DNA from: Flavihumibacter sp.
Lineage (GTDB): Bacteria; Bacteroidota; Bacteroidia; Chitinophagales; Chitinophagaceae
DNA length: 19,048 nucleotides
Reading direction: 5' to 3'
NCBI GenBank assembly: GCA_025455285.1
Contig: JALOMU010000001.1
Span: 1-19,048, forward strand
In this document: one piece after another, positions 15,722 to 19,048 of the stretch
How the letters are laid out: each line of letters starts with the position of its first letter
Numbering within the stretch: the stretch's first letter is position 1
Translations under genes and position numbers: made by a program
The notes under the pieces: model-generated
What the model was told of the DNA's origin: nothing
The model's input: only the letters and a program-made list of their open reading frames with translations
Databases searched by the model: none

Positions 15722-16243
15722 TTAGCGTTTTACCTGTTTAATTATAAAGCCGACCAGTACAGATTTTATGAAATCCAGAATAAGGTTTTGTCCGATCGCA
15801 ACCAGTCGCTGTATCCAGGTAATTGGCTGTTTGGCATATTCACCCATTTTGATCAGCTCTTTTATTTTTTCTTCCGGCGCATTTGCTTCTTTCAAGCGCT
15901 GCACGTCTTCCTGGTTTAGCGTGTCAACCATGCGAAGATAAGCCGACGGATCAACTATGTCAAACAGGAGGTAATTCGCCATGGCGTAAAAGATTTCAAA
16001 AATGATATAGCTGACAAACGCAAACCGGATGATTAATTTCCAATCTATATTCCAGTTTTGTTTTTGTTCTATAAAATAGGCGGCTCCCAATACCGATAGA
16101 AAAACAAGCGGCAGCAATGCATAATACTTATGAAAACTTACCATGAAATCAATTCCCTGCTTCCAGCTGAAAAACAGGATGCCTGAAAACAAAAGGCCGA
16201 GCAGGGTTCCTGTCAGCAGGGCAGAAGGGTAGATCGTTTTCAA
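15722..16243 (-). CDS. DUF4199-like small membrane protein
   Basis: This 173-residue protein has four predicted membrane helices (about 7-27, 40-58, 71-93 and 147-170). Between helices 3 and 4 lies an amphipathic charged region rich in Glu and Lys (LNQEDVQRLKEANAPEEKIK). This layout fits the DUF4199 family of Bacteroidota, whose function is unknown. The start is TTG at 16243, overlapping the TGA stop of the upstream gene as TTGA; the next in-frame ATG is at residue 34 and would delete helix 1. The GT2 gene follows after 9 nt. From memory, DUF4199 genes often lie beside a GT2 gene and a dihydroorotase-like gene in this phylum, so a role at the membrane with the glycosyltransferase is plausible. 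Confidence 0.8.
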   Translation of the reverse strand: MKTIYPSALLTGTLLGLLFSGILFFSWKQGIDFMVSFHKYYALLPLVFLSVLGAAYFIEQKQNWNIDWKLIIRFAFVSYIIFEIFYAMANYLLFDIVDPSAYLRMVDTLNQEDVQRLKEANAPEEKIKELIKMGEYAKQPITWIQRLVAIGQNLILDFIKSVLVGFIIKQVKR

Positions 16244-17505
16244 TTGTTGAGACTGATTTTAGTACCCAGGATGGTTCCGACTACCTTTCCTTTGAAATGT
16301 TGGCCAATAAAAGGACTGTTACTGCACTTGGACCGGATCAGCTCCTTTGAAAATTCATACTCCTGATCCGGTTGGAAAAGTGTAAGATCTGCACAGGTTC
16401 CTTCTTTAATGATTGCCTCAGGCAAGCTGAAGATAGTTCTTGCATTCAGGGAGAACAGCTTCACCAGTTGTTCCTCTTTCATTTCTGGCAATGCCTTTTT
16501 TACAACACTATAGGCAGATTCAAGCCCAATCATGCCAAACTTTGCGTATTCGAATTCAAGAATCTTGGCATCGTAATCATGTGGCTGGTGATGCGTGGCG
16601 ATGCAATCAATCGAGCCATCCAGTACCGCTTTTCTCAAAGCATCCCGATCAGCTGCGGTGCGCAGGGGAGGGTTCACTTTCAGGTTGGTATCATAGTGCA
16701 TAAGGTCTTCATCGCAAAACATAAGATGATAAGGCGTGATGGAACAGGTGATATCCAGTCCGCCTTCTTTGGCTCTTCGGATGTATTCAAGTGATTTAGG
16801 TGAACTTACTGCTGTAAAATGAAGGCGACTTCCGGTATAGCGGGCCAGTTTGATATCTCTGGCTACCATCAGTTCTTCTGCCATCATTGGTTTACCGGGA
16901 AGTCCCAATTGGGTGGATATAATTCCTTCATTCATCAGCCCGTGCGGAGCCAGACTGGTATCATCCGGGATCTGGATTATCAGTCCGCCAAATGCCTTTA
17001 CATACTGCAGGGCCTTAACCAGCAGGCCGGATAATTGTACAGGTTTAAGACCATCGCTGAAAGCAATAGCACCACTTGCCTGCATATCATACATTTCAGC
17101 CAATTCCTTGCCTTCTGTTCCTTTGGTAATGGCTCCGAGGGGCAGAACCTGCACCGGAAGGCCGGCAGATTTTGCCATAATATATTCTACCTGCGTTTTC
17201 GCATCGATGGCCGGTTTTGTATTTGGCACTACGAAAACCCGGGTAAAACCTCCGGCGGAAGCTGCAGCAGCGCCAGATTCCAGTGTTTCTTTATGTTCTG
17301 ATCCCGGATCATTAAAGTGGGCGAAAGGATCTACCCAACCCGGACTCACGACCAGTCCATCTATCTTTATTCGTTGAGCATCTTCAACATCAAGGCTTTG
17401 ACCAATAGCAGTGATTTGTCCATCCTGGATGAGAATATCTTGTCGGGAACCGTTAAATGGAGAGCGGGGATCGTTGATTACAACCTGTTCTAATAAGTGT
17501 TTCAT
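16240..17505 (-). CDS. Dihydroorotase-like protein, probably catalytically inactive
   Basis: This 421-residue amidohydrolase-fold protein aligns along its length with class I dihydroorotases (ring closure of carbamoyl aspartate in pyrimidine synthesis). Most metal sites are altered. The HxH motif reads DPFAHFNDPG (Phe61, only His63 left) and also loses the substrate-binding Arg. The His-x-Glu-Asp motif reads QIPDD. The HxxHxS motif reads HFTAVS. The DHAPH motif reads HHQPH (His305 for Asp). Asp151 in FSDG and the ALxKG-type region remain. Inactive homologues such as PyrC' in Pseudomonas act as partners of aspartate transcarbamoylase; this may be similar. Start 17505 is preferred to 17532 because it matches the family and lies after a -7-like box. 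The stop overlaps the DUF4199 start. Confidence 0.85.
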   Translation of the reverse strand: MKHLLEQVVINDPRSPFNGSRQDILIQDGQITAIGQSLDVEDAQRIKIDGLVVSPGWVDPFAHFNDPGSEHKETLESGAAAASAGGFTRVFVVPNTKPAIDAKTQVEYIMAKSAGLPVQVLPLGAITKGTEGKELAEMYDMQASGAIAFSDGLKPVQLSGLLVKALQYVKAFGGLIIQIPDDTSLAPHGLMNEGIISTQLGLPGKPMMAEELMVARDIKLARYTGSRLHFTAVSSPKSLEYIRRAKEGGLDITCSITPYHLMFCDEDLMHYDTNLKVNPPLRTAADRDALRKAVLDGSIDCIATHHQPHDYDAKILEFEYAKFGMIGLESAYSVVKKALPEMKEEQLVKLFSLNARTIFSLPEAIIKEGTCADLTLFQPDQEYEFSKELIRSKCSNSPFIGQHFKGKVVGTILGTKISLNN

Positions 17506-17520
17506 CAGCGTAGAATGCTG

Positions 17521-17528
17521 CGAAATTA
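17521..17528 (-). promoter_or_regulatory. Candidate -7 element of the dihydroorotase-like operon
   Basis: On the minus strand this reads TAATTTCG, one mismatch from TAnnTTTG, and it ends 15 nt before the ATG at 17505. No convincing TTTG was found at the right distance. It is the best candidate promoter for the eight-gene minus-strand operon. Confidence 0.3.
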
Positions 17529-17544
17529 GCATTGTTATTTCATT

Positions 17545-17574
17545 TTTGTGAAATCAAATTTTGGTGTACTTTTG
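17545..17574 (+). promoter_or_regulatory. Promoter of tRNA-Pro
   Basis: TTTG at 17545-17548 and TACTTTTG at 17567-17574 are 18 nt apart, a good fit to the Bacteroidota pattern TTTG-N18-21-TAnnTTTG. The -7 box ends 46 nt before the mature tRNA, leaving a short 5' leader for RNase P. An imperfect TTTCA/TGAAA inverted repeat (17538-17553) covers the -33 box; its meaning is unclear. Confidence 0.62.
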
Positions 17575-17620
17575 CAACCCCGCAATTGAAAAACGCTGAG
17601 CGTTAAGCAGTTGTAATCTT

Positions 17621-17694
17621 CGGGACGTAGCGCAGCCCGGTAGCGCGTTTGCATGGGGTGCAAGAGGTCGCTGGTTCGAATCCAGTCGTCCCGA
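17621..17694 (+). tRNA. tRNA-Pro, anticodon GGG
   Basis: A complete cloverleaf can be folded. The acceptor stem CGGGACG pairs with CGTCCCG (7 of 7), including the C1-G72 pair typical of proline tRNA, with A73 as discriminator. The D stem is GCGC/GCGC. The anticodon stem TTTGC/GCAAG (one T-G pair) holds loop ATGGGGT, with anticodon GGG at 17655-17657 and G37 after it. The T arm is CTGG-TTCGAAT-CCAG. It reads CCC (and CCU by wobble). CCA is not encoded. It has its own promoter and terminator and is divergent from the dihydroorotase-like gene. Confidence 0.97.
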
Positions 17695-17701
17695 CAAAAT
17701 C

Positions 17702-17730
17702 AAAAAAGGCAGCCCTCCAGCTGCCTTTTT
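17702..17730. terminator. Rho-independent terminator after tRNA-Pro
   Basis: GGCAGC (17708-17713) and GCTGCC (17720-17725) pair around CCTCCA, with six A before and five T after, so the stem extends through A-T pairs and could work in both directions. It begins 7 nt after the mature tRNA. Confidence 0.9.
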
Positions 17731-17790
17731 CACTTTTCACCTTTCATCTTTCACGGTTTTTCACTTCTGACGTCTGAGGTTTCACTTTCT
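17727..17790. repeat. Array of degenerate 7-nt repeats
   Basis: Eight heptamers can be laid end to end: TTTTCAC, TTTTCAC, CTTTCAT, CTTTCAC, then three extra bases GGT, then TTTTCAC, TTCTGAC, GTCTGAG, GTTTCAC. The array begins in the T run of the tRNA terminator. It contains no gene. Function is unknown; it could be a phylum-typical simple repeat, a slippage product or a protein-binding array. Confidence 0.65.
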
Positions 17791-17860
17791 TTACTTCCTC
17801 CTGACATAGGGCTGTCACTACATCCTCTTTACTTTGCTTTATCACTAAAATAATTTTACC

Positions 17861-18361
17861 ATGAATGCAACAATGAACCATCCTGTCAAAACGGAGATCC
17901 TATCAGCCACCGAATTCCTGGAGCACTGGCAGGGACATCGTCGCCTGACCAGAAAGGCAATCCTGGCTTTCCCTGAAAAAGAATTGTTTGAATTTTCAGT
18001 AGGAGGTATGCGCCCTTTCTTTGAACTGGTAATGGAGATGGCTACCCTTGCCGTTCCTGCTATTGAAGGAGTGGCAACCGGAACCTGGCCGGCAGTTGAT
18101 CACACCGGTGGTGCAAAGCGTCCCAAAACCAAAGAAGAACTCCTGGATTTTTGGGATGAAGTAACGGAAGAGATGGATGCCAAATGGCCGGATATAGATC
18201 CTGCCAGATTTGCTAAAGTGGAAATGGCATTCGGGCAATACGAAGGAACCAACCTGAGCACTATTCTTTACCTGATTGATAATGAAATTCATCACCGCGG
18301 ACAAGGATATGTTTACCTGCGGGCGCTCGGTATTGAACCACCTTATTTCTGGGAGAGATAA
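17861..18361 (+). CDS. DinB/YfiT-like four-helix protein
   Basis: This 166-residue protein resembles the DinB superfamily, which has a four-helix bundle that usually holds one metal ion by three histidines. The C-terminal signature IHHRGQGYVYLRALGIEPP is clear (His144, His145, Gln148). The other expected ligands look absent: the helix-2 position reads ELVMEM (Glu59) and the first His of the HxxxH pair is Asn141. Metal binding is therefore doubtful. Substrates for this family are mostly unknown; some members are thiol transferases. ATG 17861 is used; ATG at residue 5 is also possible. The promoter is not clear. The 3' end overlaps the convergent SGNH hydrolase gene by 19 nt. Confidence 0.86.
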   Translation: MNATMNHPVKTEILSATEFLEHWQGHRRLTRKAILAFPEKELFEFSVGGMRPFFELVMEMATLAVPAIEGVATGTWPAVDHTGGAKRPKTKEELLDFWDEVTEEMDAKWPDIDPARFAKVEMAFGQYEGTNLSTILYLIDNEIHHRGQGYVYLRALGIEPPYFWER

Positions 18362-18936
18362 GAAAGCAGTCTTTCTGCCCAACGCCGGTATTCTTTAGGG
18401 GAAGGATGAAGTGCATCGGCGGCAAGTAAGCTGCTGTCGGTAGCAGCCTCCCGGGTACCTGGAGTTATATCGATATAACCAACAGCCTGCTCACTGGCAA
18501 GCTGTTGGTTGATTTCATTAAAACAATTGATGGCTGCAGCAATTTCCTCCCGGTTACGATCTGCAGCAAAAGGAGTAACTCCCCAGTCGGGAATGGATAA
18601 TACCACCACGCGCTGGCTGATTCCTCCTGCCAATACAATTGCCTGATCCAGCAGTTGCTTAAACTGAAGCGCGTATTCTTCGGTTGTACGTCCCCGGTAT
18701 TGATTGTTTACCCCTATGAGCAGGCTGACAAACTCATAGGGTGGCTGAAATTGATAGGTTTCCATCGCTGCCTGCAATTCATCGGTAGTCCAACCCGTTC
18801 GGGCAATAATTTCCGGAGCAGCCAGGGCAATCCCCTGCCGCCTTGCCAGTTGAACCAACTGATAGGGAAAAGATTCGGTAAGCAACACCTGCTCACCAAT
18901 CGTGTAAGAATCACCCAATGCGAGATAACGGATCAT
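18343..18936 (-). CDS. SGNH/GDSL-type esterase or hydrolase
   Basis: This 197-residue protein belongs to the SGNH hydrolase fold. Block I is YLALGDSYT with nucleophile Ser10; Gly48 fits block II; block III reads IGVNNQYRG (Asn77, Asn78, where GxND is classical); and block V is DALHPS with Asp174 and His177. No signal peptide is seen, so it is probably cytosolic. The substrate could be a lipid, acyl or acetylated-sugar ester. The frame extends to a TTG at 18948, but ATG 18936 starts 1 nt after the SDR stop and gives a natural N-terminus. It forms an operon with the SDR gene and overlaps the DinB-like gene by 19 nt at the 3' end. Confidence 0.92.
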   Translation of the reverse strand: MIRYLALGDSYTIGEQVLLTESFPYQLVQLARRQGIALAAPEIIARTGWTTDELQAAMETYQFQPPYEFVSLLIGVNNQYRGRTTEEYALQFKQLLDQAIVLAGGISQRVVVLSIPDWGVTPFAADRNREEIAAAINCFNEINQQLASEQAVGYIDITPGTREAATDSSLLAADALHPSPKEYRRWAERLLSYLSQK

Positions 18937-18937
18937 A

Positions 18938-19048
18938 TTATTGTGCAAGATATCCTCCGTCTACCGCATAATAAGATCCCGTTACGAAAGAAGCTTTATC
19001 CGAACTCAGCCAGAGCGCCAGCTCAGCTACTTCTTCCGATGTACCCAG
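18938..19048 (-). CDS. SDR-family oxidoreductase, C-terminal end (cut by window edge)
   Basis: The minus-strand frame entering from the right edge gives 36 residues before TAA. The sequence holds the standard C-terminus of short-chain dehydrogenases/reductases: [20 protein letters not shown], then [15 protein letters not shown]. This part closes the substrate pocket; catalytic residues lie outside the window, so the reaction cannot be named. The stop lies 1 nt before the ATG of the SGNH hydrolase gene, indicating one transcript. Confidence 0.93.
   Translation of the reverse strand: MGTSEEVAELALWLSSDKASFVTGSYYAVDGGYLAQ

Noticed and set aside
16850..17377. Plus-strand open frame of 175 residues inside the dihydroorotase-like gene
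   Set aside because: It is antisense to a clear homologue, with no family features and no promoter signal; most likely a shadow.
17621..17694. tRNA gene as an attachment site for an integrated element
   Set aside because: No integrase gene and no duplicated tRNA 3' end were seen; the flanking genes look ordinary.
17727..17790. Heptamer array read as a CRISPR-like array
   Set aside because: Units are 7 nt, contiguous and without spacers, and no cas genes are present.

Overview
The window looks like a chromosomal stretch from a Bacteroidota bacterium, probably near the Chitinophagaceae. This is inferred from gene content and signals, not from a database search. The clues are a Bacteroidota-type fused GlmU-like enzyme with a divergent N-terminus, a DUF4199 membrane protein, a bacterial acyl-CoA-binding protein, A-rich leaders without Shine-Dalgarno sequences, and promoter-like TAnnTTTG boxes, one of them with a well-spaced TTTG. 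Both ends cut through genes: the 3' end of yajQ at the left and the 3' end of an SDR oxidoreductase gene at the right. No gene-free stretch exceeds 300 bases.

Left part (1-5623, + strand): the yajQ tail is followed by rpmE2 (Cys-less ribosomal protein L31), which has its own leader structures and a strong terminator. A tight run follows: a GlmU-like sugar nucleotidyltransferase/acetyltransferase, tpiA, a hemerythrin-like protein, a KefF-like quinone reductase and a KefC-like K+/H+ antiporter. Gaps in this run are 3 to 40 nt.

Middle part (5620-9983): two unrelated glycosyltransferase genes sit head to head with 38 bp between them. One is GT-B/GT4-like and the other belongs to the Gtf3/galactofuranosyltransferase-like family. 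An acyl-CoA-binding protein and the elongation factor lepA follow, transcribed divergently.

Right part (9980-17505, - strand): eight closely packed genes, with overlaps or gaps of 20 nt or less, read from right to left. They are a dihydroorotase-like gene that has lost most of its metal ligands, a DUF4199 membrane protein, a membrane-anchored GT2 glycosyltransferase, a GT4 glycosyltransferase, gmhA, a gmhB-like phosphatase, an exported protein of unknown function and a Wzx-type flippase. Together they look like part of a surface-glycan or heptose-glycan pathway, headed by a pyrimidine-enzyme relative. The last part holds tRNA-Pro(GGG) with a recognisable promoter and terminator, an array of degenerate heptamers, a DinB-like protein, an SGNH hydrolase and the SDR tail.

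The most notable points are the probable dihydroorotase pseudoenzyme, the tpiA-hemerythrin-kefFC grouping, the eukaryote-like acyl-CoA-binding protein, the GmhB-like enzyme without its zinc site, the heptamer array after the tRNA, and the fact that all four convergent gene junctions overlap. I found no CRISPR array, insertion sequence, phage gene or clearly new multi-gene system.
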